DNA of 64,000 nucleotides from Mucilaginibacter pineti (GTDB taxonomy: Bacteria > Bacteroidota > Bacteroidia > Sphingobacteriales > Sphingobacteriaceae): the NCBI RefSeq assembly GCF_900101875.1, contig NZ_FNAI01000001.1:310001-374000 (forward strand). The letters run 5' to 3'. Positions 17,052 through 25,897 of this stretch are shown here, in pieces. The position numbers and the translations under genes were made by a program. Positions within the stretch are counted from its first letter, which is position 1. Every line of letters begins with the position of its first letter. A model generated the notes under the pieces. It did not search any database and was not told the origin of the DNA. It saw only the letters and a program-made list of their open reading frames with translations.

Positions 17052-18716
17052 TTATAACACTCTTGGTAATTCAAAATAAAAAGTAGCCCCTTTGCCAAGT
17101 TCACTTTCAACACCTATTTTTCCGTTATGGTTGTTAATGATCTCCGTGCTTATGTAAAGTCCCATTCCCAGGCCGCTCGCCATAAATTTTTTATCCTCAA
17201 CCCGGTAAAAGCGCTCAAATATTTTTTCGCGCTGTGCATCAGATAAGCCAATTCCAAAATCCGTTACAGATACACGCACCGTATGGTCTTGCGTTTCTGT
17301 TTTAAGGATTATTTGTTTGTTTACCTGCGAATATTTAACAGCATTATTAATAAAGTTCATCAACACCTGCTCCAACCGTTCGGCATTGCCTTCCACCCGT
17401 AAACCTGGTTGTGCCTGGTTATCAAATTCATATTGCGGATAGATATGATTTGCATTTTCTATAGAGTTTTTAATGAGATTAGAAAGATCAACCTCGCCTA
17501 TGGCATATTCCAATCTGCCCGCTTGTATTTTGCTTACATCAAGTAAATCATTTATTAAACGCTGCAATTTATTTATGGCTACACTTGCTTTCTCAATATA
17601 TTGCTTTACAACGGGTGGTATTTCTTCTTTCTTGTAAGATGTAATGAGCTGCAAATAGCCTTTTAAACTGGTTAATGGCGTTTTAAGTTCATGACTGGCT
17701 ATACCTATAAACTCATCCTTACGTTCCATTTCCTTTTTCTGGTCTTCAATATCTGTGGCTGTACCCACCCAAAAAATAATCTCGTTTTTTTCGTCTTTTA
17801 AAGGTACTGCCCTATTCAGGTGCCAGCGGTAAGTACCATCCCAGCGACGGTAACGATTTTCAACCTCAAAAATATTCCCCGTTTTTAGCGCTGTCATGTA
17901 TTTATCCATAGTTAACGCCAAATCATCCGGGTGAACAATTTGCTGCCATCCCCAGCCTGCAGTTTCACCGTAACGGCGCCCGGTGTAATTAAACCATTGC
18001 TGGTTATAAAAATCCACTTCGCCGCCGGGTAAATTTGTCCAGCTCATTTGGGGAATGTTGTTTGACAGCAACTTAAAGTGTTCGCGACTGATCAAGAGGT
18101 CTTTCGTGCGTTCCCTTACGGTGTCTTCCAGCTCATAGTTTAACTTTTCGGCGGCATTTTGCGCTTCCAGCAACTGGTCGTTCTTAACTTTTAATTCCCA
18201 CTCCGCTTCTTTTTGGTGAGTAAGATCTGTTAATATGAGGCTTAACGCAGTTCCTTCATCCAAATCAAGCGTAGTGCATGACATCAAACAAGGTGTTAAC
18301 TGAAAATCTTTATTGGTAAGCAATATTTCGCCTTTGCAATCCTCATTCCAGCCGGTATCTATTAGCTCCTTAAATTTATTGGCCGATAATTCGGGAACAA
18401 ATGTTTCAAATTTAAAACCTATTACTTTTTCAAGCGGCAGGTTCATCATTGCTGCAAAACGCGAATTACTATAAAGTATAACACAGTCGCGGTTAAGGGT
18501 AACCGCACCTTCATTCATTTTTTCAATAAAAACACGATAGGTTTGATCGGCTGTTTTAAGTGTATACAACTGGTGGCCGTCATCACCTTTAACAATAAGC
18601 GCATCAACCTGTCCATTGCGTATAGCATCAATGGTATCGTTGGCTTCTTCAAGCTGTATCTGCAGCTCTGTATTCTGCAGTACTATTTCCTCGTATGTAT
18701 GTTTAACCGGCTCCAT
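17052..18716 (-). CDS. PAS sensor histidine kinase, last gene of the kai operon
   Basis: A 554-aa soluble kinase starting 6 nt after kaiB-2. After an N-terminal coiled coil comes AIRNGQVDALIVKG and YRVFIEKMNEGA, a pattern I associate with kinases encoded beside non-cyanobacterial kaiC. Then a PAS domain, a coiled coil, and a PAS_3 domain (WFNYTGRRYGE, HPDDL, YRRWDGTYRWHL). The H-box is IASHELKTPLTSL (phospho-His near residue 345), followed by HATPase with N-box NFINNAVKYS, DFGIGL and GLGMGLYIS. No transmembrane segment is seen, so it senses something inside the cell. By position it is the likely output or input kinase of KaiC/KaiB. No response regulator is adjacent. Confidence 0.88.
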   Translation of the reverse strand: MEPVKHTYEEIVLQNTELQIQLEEANDTIDAIRNGQVDALIVKGDDGHQLYTLKTADQTYRVFIEKMNEGAVTLNRDCVILYSNSRFAAMMNLPLEKVIGFKFETFVPELSANKFKELIDTGWNEDCKGEILLTNKDFQLTPCLMSCTTLDLDEGTALSLILTDLTHQKEAEWELKVKNDQLLEAQNAAEKLNYELEDTVRERTKDLLISREHFKLLSNNIPQMSWTNLPGGEVDFYNQQWFNYTGRRYGETAGWGWQQIVHPDDLALTMDKYMTALKTGNIFEVENRYRRWDGTYRWHLNRAVPLKDEKNEIIFWVGTATDIEDQKKEMERKDEFIGIASHELKTPLTSLKGYLQLITSYKKEEIPPVVKQYIEKASVAINKLQRLINDLLDVSKIQAGRLEYAIGEVDLSNLIKNSIENANHIYPQYEFDNQAQPGLRVEGNAERLEQVLMNFINNAVKYSQVNKQIILKTETQDHTVRVSVTDFGIGLSDAQREKIFERFYRVEDKKFMASGLGMGLYISTEIINNHNGKIGVESELGKGATFYFELPRVL

Positions 18717-18722
18717 TTAATT

Positions 18723-19052
18723 TTACTCATTATTTAAACCAAGCCCTCTTAATACTTTATTCGTGTTAGACATGTCGCCGATCATCCGTCGTTCCATTCC
18801 CGGTGCTTTTTTAATAAGTAAGGGCAGGGCTATAATCTGTTCGCTCTCGGCAATCAACGGCTGTTGATATATGTCGATAATTTCCAATTCATAATTGCCG
18901 TGCAAATGGGTTTCACAAATCTCTTTGATATTTGTTATGGCCCGTGATGAATTGGGTGAAGCCCCTGTTACAAACAAGCGCAAATGGTAAACTTCTTTAT
19001 CCCCATTATCGGTAGTTTCTTCAGAAAAAGGCAATTGATCTTGTTCGGTCAT
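18723..19052 (-). CDS. kaiB: KaiB-family protein (second copy)
   Basis: A 109-aa KaiB homologue. The thioredoxin-like core aligns with cyanobacterial KaiB: LRLFVTGASPNSSRAI, then LEIIDIYQQPLIAE, then ALPLLIKKAPGMERRMIGDM and a KVLRGLGL end. It carries a 20-residue acidic N-terminal extension that the first copy lacks. The PTL seen in most KaiB is PLL here, and the conserved PPPxRRIIGDLS is APGMERRMIGDMS, so it is the more divergent of the two. KaiB switches fold to bind phosphorylated KaiC in the clock; whether this copy can do so cannot be judged by eye. It starts 10 nt after kaiB-1. Confidence 0.9.
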   Translation of the reverse strand: MTEQDQLPFSEETTDNGDKEVYHLRLFVTGASPNSSRAITNIKEICETHLHGNYELEIIDIYQQPLIAESEQIIALPLLIKKAPGMERRMIGDMSNTNKVLRGLGLNNE

Positions 19053-19062
19053 TTTATATTTG

Positions 19063-19350
19063 TTAGCGTGGGCGAATATTTAAACCCACTAAAACCTTTT
19101 CCTCGTTTGATAGATCGCCAATTATTTTGCGGATAGGCTCTGGTACTTTACGTACTAATGTAGGTATCGCAAATATCTGGTCGCCTTCTGCTAATTGTGG
19201 TTGTACCAACAAGTCAATTACCTCGATAACGTATTGCCCCTTTAAATGTTCTTCACAATATTTTTTTAGATTAGCTAAGGCAGTAACAGATTTTGCCGTT
19301 TTCCCGGCAACATATAACCTTAATTCATAATTTATTTCTTCCTCTTGCAT
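19063..19350 (-). CDS. kaiB: KaiB-family protein (first copy)
   Basis: A 95-aa protein nearly colinear with Synechococcus Kai[60 protein letters not shown] and [10 protein letters not shown]. The strongly conserved elements (LYVAG, PQLAE, PTL, RxIIGDLS, VLxGL) are all present, so KaiC binding is plausible. Its ATG overlaps the kaiC stop by one base (TAATG), which suggests translational coupling and a fixed ratio. The C-terminal acidic tail of cyanobacterial KaiB is missing. Confidence 0.93.
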   Translation of the reverse strand: MQEEEINYELRLYVAGKTAKSVTALANLKKYCEEHLKGQYVIEVIDLLVQPQLAEGDQIFAIPTLVRKVPEPIRKIIGDLSNEEKVLVGLNIRPR

Positions 19351-21089
19351 TACTTTTTACTCCTTATTTTATTTTCATCATTTGTTCCTTTGCGCATATT
19401 GGTCATATCTTCTCTGTTCTTTTCCACTATTTGCAACTTCAACTCTTCTTCCATGTAAATTTTGTTCAGTTCCTCTTCTGTCGATTCAAATTCGGCCTGT
19501 AAATTAGAGATTTTAGCTTCCAGCATCCTTCGCTTGCGCATAACTTCCTTGTCTTTACGGGATACTGCGAAATCGCGCAGGGCAACGCCTGTTTTTTCTT
19601 TCAGCTTTTGCGCTTCGCGGGCCGACCCTGTAAGTACGCCTTCGGGCCCTAAGTAAACATCTACCAGATCAAGCCCCTTGTCGGTAATAATAAACTCACG
19701 TACCTGGTTTGAATGCTTCATTCCGCGCGATTTCATGATGTACATTCCGCGGTTACGCTCGCCGTTATGTTCAATATCGCGCACAAGCAGCCAGGCATCA
19801 ACCAATGAGGATACCCCTTCATCGGTTTGTTCACTTACAATGGTATTTAATGAAAGCGCGGTGAACATTACCGTTATCTGTATTTCCTGTAAAAAATCTA
19901 TCAGCCTTACCAGCATCGATTTTACTTCACTAACAGACCCAACGGTAATAAGGTTGGTTATTGGATCAAGTACAACTGCATCGGGCTTAAACTTGTGGAT
20001 AAGCTTATACATAGATACCAGGTGCATTTCTAAACCGTACAAAGTTGGTCGTGAGGCATAAAATTTAAGGACCCCTTTATCCATGTGCTTTTGCAGATCA
20101 ACGCCAATAGACTTCATGTTACGTACTATCTGCATGGGCGATTCTTCAAATGCAAAATACAGACACTTTTTACCGGCATTACATGTTTCGTTAGCAAAAT
20201 AGGCTGCTATACTTGTTTTGCCGGTACCTGCAGTACCAGAAACCAACACGCTGCTTCCTTTAAAAAAACCTTTACCACCAAGCATTTCATCTAATGCCGG
20301 GATACCAGATGGCACCCTTTCTGACGAAACCTGCTTCTCCAATTTTAATGAAGTTACGGGTAGCACCGAAATACCTTCCTCATCAATTAAAAAAGGGTAT
20401 TCGTTGGTGCCATGCTGAGAGCCACGGTATTTAACCACCCTTAACCTGCGGGTCGAGATCTGGTTAATAACCCGGTGATCAAGCAGGATCACACAATCAG
20501 ATACATATTCTTCCAATCCCTGCCGGGTTAATGACGAACCATCGCCCTTTTCGCCGGTTATTATAGCCGTAACGCCTTTCTCCTTCAAAAAGTTAAAAAG
20601 CCTCCGAAGCTCGGCGCGTAAGATAGCAGTATCTGATAAACCAGAAAACAGGTTTTCAAGCGTATCCAGCACTACCCTTTTGGCGCCAATGGAATCAATA
20701 GCATAGCCTAATCTTATAAAAAGCCCTTCCAGGTCATATTCGCCTGTTTCTTCTATTTCGCTTCTGTCGATGTGAACATGGTCGAGCTTAACCTTACCCT
20801 CAGCCTGAAGTTTTAAAAGATCGAATCCAAGCGACGATACATTCATTGCCAGTTCTTCGGTTTTTTCTTCAAAGGCCATAAATACGCCAGGCTCGTTAAA
20901 CTCAGTGGCGCCGCGGATAATAAACTCCAGCGACATCAGGGTTTTACCGCACCCGGCCTCACCGCATATCAGCGTTGGGCGGCCTTTTGGCAAACCGCCG
21001 GCTGTAATTTCATCTAAGCCCGTTATACCTGTTGGTGTTTTAGGTAACATAGTTATGTTATTATGTTGTTCTTTATGAATTTTAGTCAT
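19350..21089 (-). CDS. kaiC: KaiC-like circadian clock ATPase/autokinase with coiled-coil tail
   Basis: A 579-aa double-domain RecA-fold ATPase. CI has Walker A GEAGCGKT (43-50) and catalytic E74-E75 in [11 protein letters not shown] has Walker A GTAGTGKT (285-292), E315-E316 in FEES and Walker B VVLDP (D375). In Synechococcus KaiC the CII phosphosites are S431/T432; here the aligned segment [10 protein letters not shown] gives S427/S428, and T422 lines up with T426. The cyanobacterial A-loop tail that binds KaiA is replaced by about 75 residues of charged heptad-like coiled coil (about 495-570). No kaiA is present. The start may instead be the ATG at 21050 (MLPKTPTGI), which matches relatives better. 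First gene of the operon kaiC-kaiB-kaiB-kinase. Confidence 0.93.
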   Translation of the reverse strand: MTKIHKEQHNNITMLPKTPTGITGLDEITAGGLPKGRPTLICGEAGCGKTLMSLEFIIRGATEFNEPGVFMAFEEKTEELAMNVSSLGFDLLKLQAEGKVKLDHVHIDRSEIEETGEYDLEGLFIRLGYAIDSIGAKRVVLDTLENLFSGLSDTAILRAELRRLFNFLKEKGVTAIITGEKGDGSSLTRQGLEEYVSDCVILLDHRVINQISTRRLRVVKYRGSQHGTNEYPFLIDEEGISVLPVTSLKLEKQVSSERVPSGIPALDEMLGGKGFFKGSSVLVSGTAGTGKTSIAAYFANETCNAGKKCLYFAFEESPMQIVRNMKSIGVDLQKHMDKGVLKFYASRPTLYGLEMHLVSMYKLIHKFKPDAVVLDPITNLITVGSVSEVKSMLVRLIDFLQEIQITVMFTALSLNTIVSEQTDEGVSSLVDAWLLVRDIEHNGERNRGMYIMKSRGMKHSNQVREFIITDKGLDLVDVYLGPEGVLTGSAREAQKLKEKTGVALRDFAVSRKDKEVMRKRRMLEAKISNLQAEFESTEEELNKIYMEEELKLQIVEKNREDMTNMRKGTNDENKIRSKK

Positions 21090-21460
21090 CGAAACACGTT
21101 TTACTTGTAACCGGAATATGGCGTACCAGTCCGATAATTTTTATTGGGTTAATAATGCAAATGGGCTTTAAATTGTTTTGTATGTATATAAATTTTTTAC
21201 ACCACCGGGCTATAATTCACCTATTTAAATGACGATTATTTTACACAATGTGTGTTTTTAAATATACCGTTATAGGTTAAAAATTCAGGAATAAAATAAA
21301 AAATATAGCACTGTTTTATTAATTATCTTAATGGTTAATAATTAATATATCGTGATGGAAAATAGTTATCAATAATTAAAAGCCCGACAAGTTAAAATGG
21401 CGCATTTTTTCCATGAATAACCTAAATTTAAAGAGCTATCTTTAGGCATTCACCATTTAA
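21090..21460. other. divergent intergenic region between kaiC and a PAS kinase
   Basis: 371 very AT-rich bases without a gene. It must contain the promoters of the kai operon (-) and of the six-PAS kinase (+). On the + side TATCTTTA (21437-21444) fits the TAnnTTTG -7 element with one mismatch and leaves a leader of about ten bases. I found no clear match on the - strand. Short dyads such as TTATTAATTATCTTAATGG occur but none is strong enough to call an operator. Confidence 0.4.
21437..21444 (+). promoter_or_regulatory. candidate -7 promoter element of the six-PAS kinase
   Basis: TATCTTTA differs from the Bacteroidota -7 consensus TAnnTTTG only in the last base. It lies 16 nt before the ATG at 21461. 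I see no good -33 TTG at the right distance, so support is modest. Confidence 0.4.
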
Positions 21461-24400
21461 ATGGATAACCAAACAGAACTTAGTTTTCAGCAGAACGAAA
21501 ATATTTTTCGTACCCTAATTTCAGAATCGCCAAGCCCGGTTGGTTTGTATGTGGGCGAAGAAATGCGTATAAAGGTTGCCAACAAGGCTATCGTTAAAAT
21601 ATTTGGTAAAGGCGATGACATCATTGATAAATTATATTTTGATGTATTGCCCGAATTAAAAACGCAATCTGTTTACGGTATACTCAATAACGTTTATAAA
21701 ACGGGCAACCTCTATGAAGCCAACGAAGCCCGGGTTGATTTGGTTGTTAATGGCCAATTAAAAATATATTACTTCAATTTTGTATTCACTCCACTTAAAA
21801 ATGACGATGGCACCGTATGGGGTGTATTAAATACGGCGGCAGATGTTACAGAACTTGTGCTAACCCGCATACAGTTAAAAGAGAGCGAGGAACGGCAGAA
21901 ATTTGCTTTACAGGCCGCCGAACTGGGTACCTGGGATCTTTATCCGCCGCAAAAAATAGTAATCTGGGACGAGCGGTGTAAAATATTATGTGGTTATAAG
22001 GCAACCGATATTATAGAATACGCAGGTTTACTTAGGTATGTACATCCGCTGGATGAAGTTCGTTTAAAACAAGCAGTGCAACAGGCTTACGACCCTAATG
22101 GCGATGGTAATTACGATATCACTTTCAGAACAGTGGATGATGAGGGCTTGCTTAAATACTGGATAAGGTGCAAGGGCAAAGCTTACTTTAATTACAATAA
22201 TGAGCTTTGGCGCTTCGCCGGCACTGTACAGGATGTAACCCGCGAATTACATGACAGGCTTGAGCAGCAAAAACTTATTGCCCTTGTTGAAAATACTGCC
22301 GATGTGGTAGCAGTTGCCGATCTGGAGGCCAATGTAAGTTATTTGAACAAAGCCGGTTATGCCCTGTTTGGTGCTGCCAATGCAAAGGAAGCCTTGAAAC
22401 CCGGCATTGAATATTACTGGGGCGATGATAAAGAAAAGGTTAAAGCCGAAGTTGTACCCGCTATACAGGAGCAAGGATGCTGGAACGGCGAACTCCATTA
22501 TCGTAATTTCAAAACAGGTAATCCTATCCCAGTTTATCTGAACGCTTTCCGTATTGATGATCCCCTGACCGGAGAACATATTGGCATGGCATCAGTAGCC
22601 CGTGACCTACGACCCGATAAAGAGGCTCATAACGAACAATATAAACTGTTAACACTGATAGATCATAGTTCTGATTTTGTAAGTTTATCTGATCTGGATG
22701 GTAATGTAAGTTACGTGAATGCCGCGGGGCGCATTATGCTGGGCATAAAAAGTCAGCAGGAGTTGGAAAAGCATAATAGCGAATACATTATGCCCGATGA
22801 ACTTTTGAAATTAAGCGGTAAAGTAAATAAAGCACTATTAAAGGATGGTAAATGGTCGGGCGAGATCAAGTATCGCCACTTTGAAACCGGGGAATCTATC
22901 CCGGTATATGGCACTACTATGCTGGTTTATGATTCTACTACAGGAAAGCCGCAGGGCCGTGCCTCCATTGCCCGCGATATGCGGCGTGAAATAGCTGATA
23001 AAAAGGCGTTAACGGATAGTGAGCTTTTATTAAAAAGCATTACCAATGCCTCGCCAACGGCACTATGGATGTCTGACGAGTTTGGCGCTATTACCTATTT
23101 AAATCAAACCTGGATTGATTGGACAGGTAGCCCCTATGAAGAACACCTGGGAGATGGCTGGACAACTGCAATTTTACCCGAAGACCGACAACGGGCGAGC
23201 GAAACGTTTTTAAGAGATCTGGAAAAACGGGTTAAATATGAGGTGGATTTCCGGATTTTACGCAAAGATGGCGAGATACGGTGGTGTATAGCTATCGGCA
23301 ATCCGCAGTTTGATGCCAATGGCGTTTTTACCGGTTATATTGGCTCTTGTACTGATGTTACCGATAAAACCATTACCGATCAGCAGCTTAAGCAAACCAA
23401 CCGCGATCTTAACGATCAAATAAAACAGTTTGAATTTGTTACCGACTTTATGCCGGTACAGCTTTGGACAGCACGTACAGACGGTCAGCTTGATTATGTG
23501 AACCAGCGGGCGGTTGAATATTTTGGATTACCGGCAGAAGAAGTTGCAGGTCCGGCCTGGCTAACCCGCGTTCATCCGGAAGATCAGCCAGGGTGCATTG
23601 ATACCTGGACAAACGCTTTACAAACGGGCAATATATATCAGTACGAGTTTAGGCTTAAAGACAAAAATGGCGTTTACAAATGGCATCTTGCGCAGGCGCA
23701 TCCATTTACGCTGGATGGTAATATTATTAAATGGTTTGGTACAAACACCGATATAGACGAACAAAAACAATTACAACGGCAAAAAGATGATTTCCTGGGC
23801 ATAGCCAGTCATGAATTAAAAACGCCGGTAACAAGTATAAAGGCTTATGCACAGGTACTGGGTGCTATGCTTACCAAAGAGGGCGAACATAAAAAAGCCC
23901 AGATGGTGTTACGTATGGATGCCCAGGTAAACCGTCTCACAAACCTAATTGGCGATTTATTGGATGTTACTAAAATAAATTCGGGCAGGCTGCAGTTTAA
24001 TAAAGTTTGGTTTGATTTTAACCAGGTGATAAAAGAAACGATGGATGATTTGAAGCATACCACGCAAAAACATACACTGATAGAAAAATTCACCGAAACC
24101 GGGAAAATCTATTCAGATAAGGATCGCATAAGTCAGGTGATAACCAACCTTATTACAAATGCTATTAAGTACTCGCCGCATACCGACAAGATAATTGTGA
24201 GCACACGTTTAGAAGGCCATGAAGCCATTGTTTGTGTGCAGGATTTTGGCATCGGTATACCCGAGGATAAGAAGGATAAAGTATTTGAACAGTTTTACCG
24301 TGTAAGCGGCAATAAGCAACATACTTTTCCTGGTTTGGGGTTAGGATTATACATATCATCAGAGATAGTTAAGCGTGAAGGTGGCAGAATGTGGGTTAAC

Positions 24401-24463
24401 AGCATTGAAGGAAAAGGAGCTACTTTTTGCTTTGCATTGCCTGTTAATGATGGCACCAATTGA
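21461..24463 (+). CDS. six-PAS soluble sensor histidine kinase
   Basis: A 1000-aa kinase with no obvious membrane segment. I count six PAS units at about 10-140, 145-275, 277-392, 396-512, 522-643 and 652-768; the third and fourth are clearly similar to each other (NVSYLNKAGYALFG and NVSYVNAAGRIMLG; both end in a RDLRPDK/RDMRREI-type S-box), which points to a duplication within the gene. The kinase core has H-box IASHELKTPVTSI, N-box NLITNAIKYSP, G1 DFGIGIPED and G2 GLGLGLYISSEI. It is divergent from kaiC across a 371-nt spacer and its core resembles the kai-operon kinase, so a link to that system is possible but unproven. Confidence 0.88.
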   Translation: MDNQTELSFQQNENIFRTLISESPSPVGLYVGEEMRIKVANKAIVKIFGKGDDIIDKLYFDVLPELKTQSVYGILNNVYKTGNLYEANEARVDLVVNGQLKIYYFNFVFTPLKNDDGTVWGVLNTAADVTELVLTRIQLKESEERQKFALQAAELGTWDLYPPQKIVIWDERCKILCGYKATDIIEYAGLLRYVHPLDEVRLKQAVQQAYDPNGDGNYDITFRTVDDEGLLKYWIRCKGKAYFNYNNELWRFAGTVQDVTRELHDRLEQQKLIALVENTADVVAVADLEANVSYLNKAGYALFGAANAKEALKPGIEYYWGDDKEKVKAEVVPAIQEQGCWNGELHYRNFKTGNPIPVYLNAFRIDDPLTGEHIGMASVARDLRPDKEAHNEQYKLLTLIDHSSDFVSLSDLDGNVSYVNAAGRIMLGIKSQQELEKHNSEYIMPDELLKLSGKVNKALLKDGKWSGEIKYRHFETGESIPVYGTTMLVYDSTTGKPQGRASIARDMRREIADKKALTDSELLLKSITNASPTALWMSDEFGAITYLNQTWIDWTGSPYEEHLGDGWTTAILPEDRQRASETFLRDLEKRVKYEVDFRILRKDGEIRWCIAIGNPQFDANGVFTGYIGSCTDVTDKTITDQQLKQTNRDLNDQIKQFEFVTDFMPVQLWTARTDGQLDYVNQRAVEYFGLPAEEVAGPAWLTRVHPEDQPGCIDTWTNALQTGNIYQYEFRLKDKNGVYKWHLAQAHPFTLDGNIIKWFGTNTDIDEQKQLQRQKDDFLGIASHELKTPVTSIKAYAQVLGAMLTKEGEHKKAQMVLRMDAQVNRLTNLIGDLLDVTKINSGRLQFNKVWFDFNQVIKETMDDLKHTTQKHTLIEKFTETGKIYSDKDRISQVITNLITNAIKYSPHTDKIIVSTRLEGHEAIVCVQDFGIGIPEDKKDKVFEQFYRVSGNKQHTFPGLGLGLYISSEIVKREGGRMWVNSIEGKGATFCFALPVNDGTN

Positions 24464-24633
24464 TACGCAAAAATAAACCAATCAATTTTATAATCCGGGC
24501 AGCGCAAAGGCTCTTGATTTAACGAGCCACCTATTAAGCTTGGTTATTATTTTATACCAAGGCTCAATTCGTTTTTAAATTTAAAAACATTAACCCAACT
24601 GCTATGTTTATTAATTAATAAATAAGCATTACA

Positions 24634-25107
24634 ATGGGAGTTTTACAACATATACAGCACCAGATCTCGGCGCTGAACGATCTGATAAAGATTAATAACG
24701 ACCGCATAGCCGGTTATGAAAAAGCAAACGAAGCTACCGACGAAACCGGCCTTAACCTGCTTTTCAACGAGTATATTGATCAAAGCAAAAATTACGTATC
24801 AGAAATAAGGGAATATATTCATGTATTGGGCGGTAGCCCAACTGATGGCACTACCCTATCCGGTAAATTCTATCACACATGGATGGATGTTAAAGCCGCC
24901 TTTATCAATAAAGACAGGCATGGTATCCTGGCTGATTGTGAACATGGCGAAGACGTAGCTAAAAAAGCATACCGCAGCGCACTTGACGATAAAGAACTGA
25001 TATGGGAAGATGATAAAGTAGTTAGCTTGCTTACGAACCAACTTGAAGGTTTAAGAATAGCGCATGACACGGTTAAAGGTTTACGTGATGCAGCCGTTGA
25101 TGCCTGA
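24634..25107 (+). CDS. DUF2383 / PA2169-family four-helix-bundle protein
   Basis: A 157-aa all-helical protein. The opening LNDLIKINNDRIAGYEKANE with Tyr/Glu spacing, FNEYIDQSKNYVSEIREYIH, GGSPTDGTTLSGKFYHTWMD and DCEHGEDVAKKAYRSAL match the PA2169/DUF2383 family, a ferritin-like four-helix bundle often linked to stress responses. Glu and His positions that could bind metal are present (E47-like EYI, EHGED). It stands alone 170 nt after the six-PAS kinase. Function in this phylum is not established. Confidence 0.85.
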   Translation: MGVLQHIQHQISALNDLIKINNDRIAGYEKANEATDETGLNLLFNEYIDQSKNYVSEIREYIHVLGGSPTDGTTLSGKFYHTWMDVKAAFINKDRHGILADCEHGEDVAKKAYRSALDDKELIWEDDKVVSLLTNQLEGLRIAHDTVKGLRDAAVDA

Positions 25108-25126
25108 TAGGTAAAAAAACAATATT

Positions 25127-25450
25127 ATGGATAGTCCCGATCAATCTTTTTTTGATGAATACAAACCGCTGCATGTACCACACGAATATAAAAGTGGTGC
25201 TTGCTCACGCGAGAATATAATTTTCGCACTTGCGCAGTTGGGGCAGGCTACCGCAGCTGAAGTGGCCACAAAGCTTAGCGCATTGGAACCGGGCACAAGC
25301 CCATCGGTTCATCAGAAAAATTCAGAGGATGTACTTAGTTACTTGTTTGATAAGGGGCTGATAAAAGCCATAAATAAAAATGGCGAGTTAAGTTATAATC
25401 TCAGCAAAATTGAAGTTCAAAATTCCGGCAAAGCCGATTCTTTGTTTTAG
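25127..25450 (+). CDS. small putative winged-helix protein
   Basis: A 107-aa protein 19 nt downstream of the DUF2383 gene and probably cotranscribed with it. Residues about 27-95 (IIFALAQLGQATAAEVATKL, then SEDVLSYLFDKGLIKAINKN) have the helix-turn-helix and wing rhythm of a winged-helix domain: a helix, a T/A-rich turn, a recognition-like helix and a G-containing hairpin. I do not recognise a named family. It may be a DNA-binding regulator, but the fold is a guess from pattern alone. Confidence 0.6.
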   Translation: MDSPDQSFFDEYKPLHVPHEYKSGACSRENIIFALAQLGQATAAEVATKLSALEPGTSPSVHQKNSEDVLSYLFDKGLIKAINKNGELSYNLSKIEVQNSGKADSLF

Positions 25451-25453
25451 CTG

Positions 25454-25834
25454 TTATTGGTTTACCGGTTTTGCTGATATTACGCTATCTACAACAAAAT
25501 TACTAAACCCTCTCCACGGCAGGGTGTGTACATATTCTTTATAATGCAATTCAAGATATGAACCAGCGTTGTTATTAAGTTGTTGCGCAACTTTCTCGTC
25601 GCTAACAGAAAATATGAACTCGTTTGATGCTATGTTACCCTGCGTTTGTGTACGGATGCCATTTTGAATAAGACGTCCCTCGTAGGTTTTAAACAGATAA
25701 CCTTTTTTTACAAAATAATTCATGGTGCCGGCCTTGGCCCCTTCGCCAAAAACAAAATAATAACGATAATAAACAAAGCCTGTTATTATCAGCAGTAAAA
25801 CCAAAATCACAATTGTTTTTATACGGATTTTCAT
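25454..25834 (-). CDS. conserved membrane-anchored protein (often misnamed 6-phosphogluconate dehydrogenase)
   Basis: A 126-aa protein with one N-terminal transmembrane helix (TIVILVLLLIITGFVYYRYY) and a small beta-rich outer domain. The sequence GAKAGTMNYFVKKGYLFKTY, EFIFSVSDEKVAQQL and LPWRGFSNFVVDSV is typical of a Bacteroidota family that databases sometimes label 6-phosphogluconate dehydrogenase; no dehydrogenase motif is present and that label is wrong on the sequence. Function unknown. Its stop is 4 bases from the stop of the opposing small gene. Confidence 0.75.
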   Translation of the reverse strand: MKIRIKTIVILVLLLIITGFVYYRYYFVFGEGAKAGTMNYFVKKGYLFKTYEGRLIQNGIRTQTQGNIASNEFIFSVSDEKVAQQLNNNAGSYLELHYKEYVHTLPWRGFSNFVVDSVISAKPVNQ

Positions 25835-25897
25835 AAACGGTATTTATTTATCTAAGCTACAAAAACTTAATATTTGTTGTGTATAAAATATCGTTTA

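Noticed and set aside
24464..24633. tRNA-like fold (GGCTC/GAGCC hairpin)
   Set aside because: One short stem only, no T-loop or anticodon arm.
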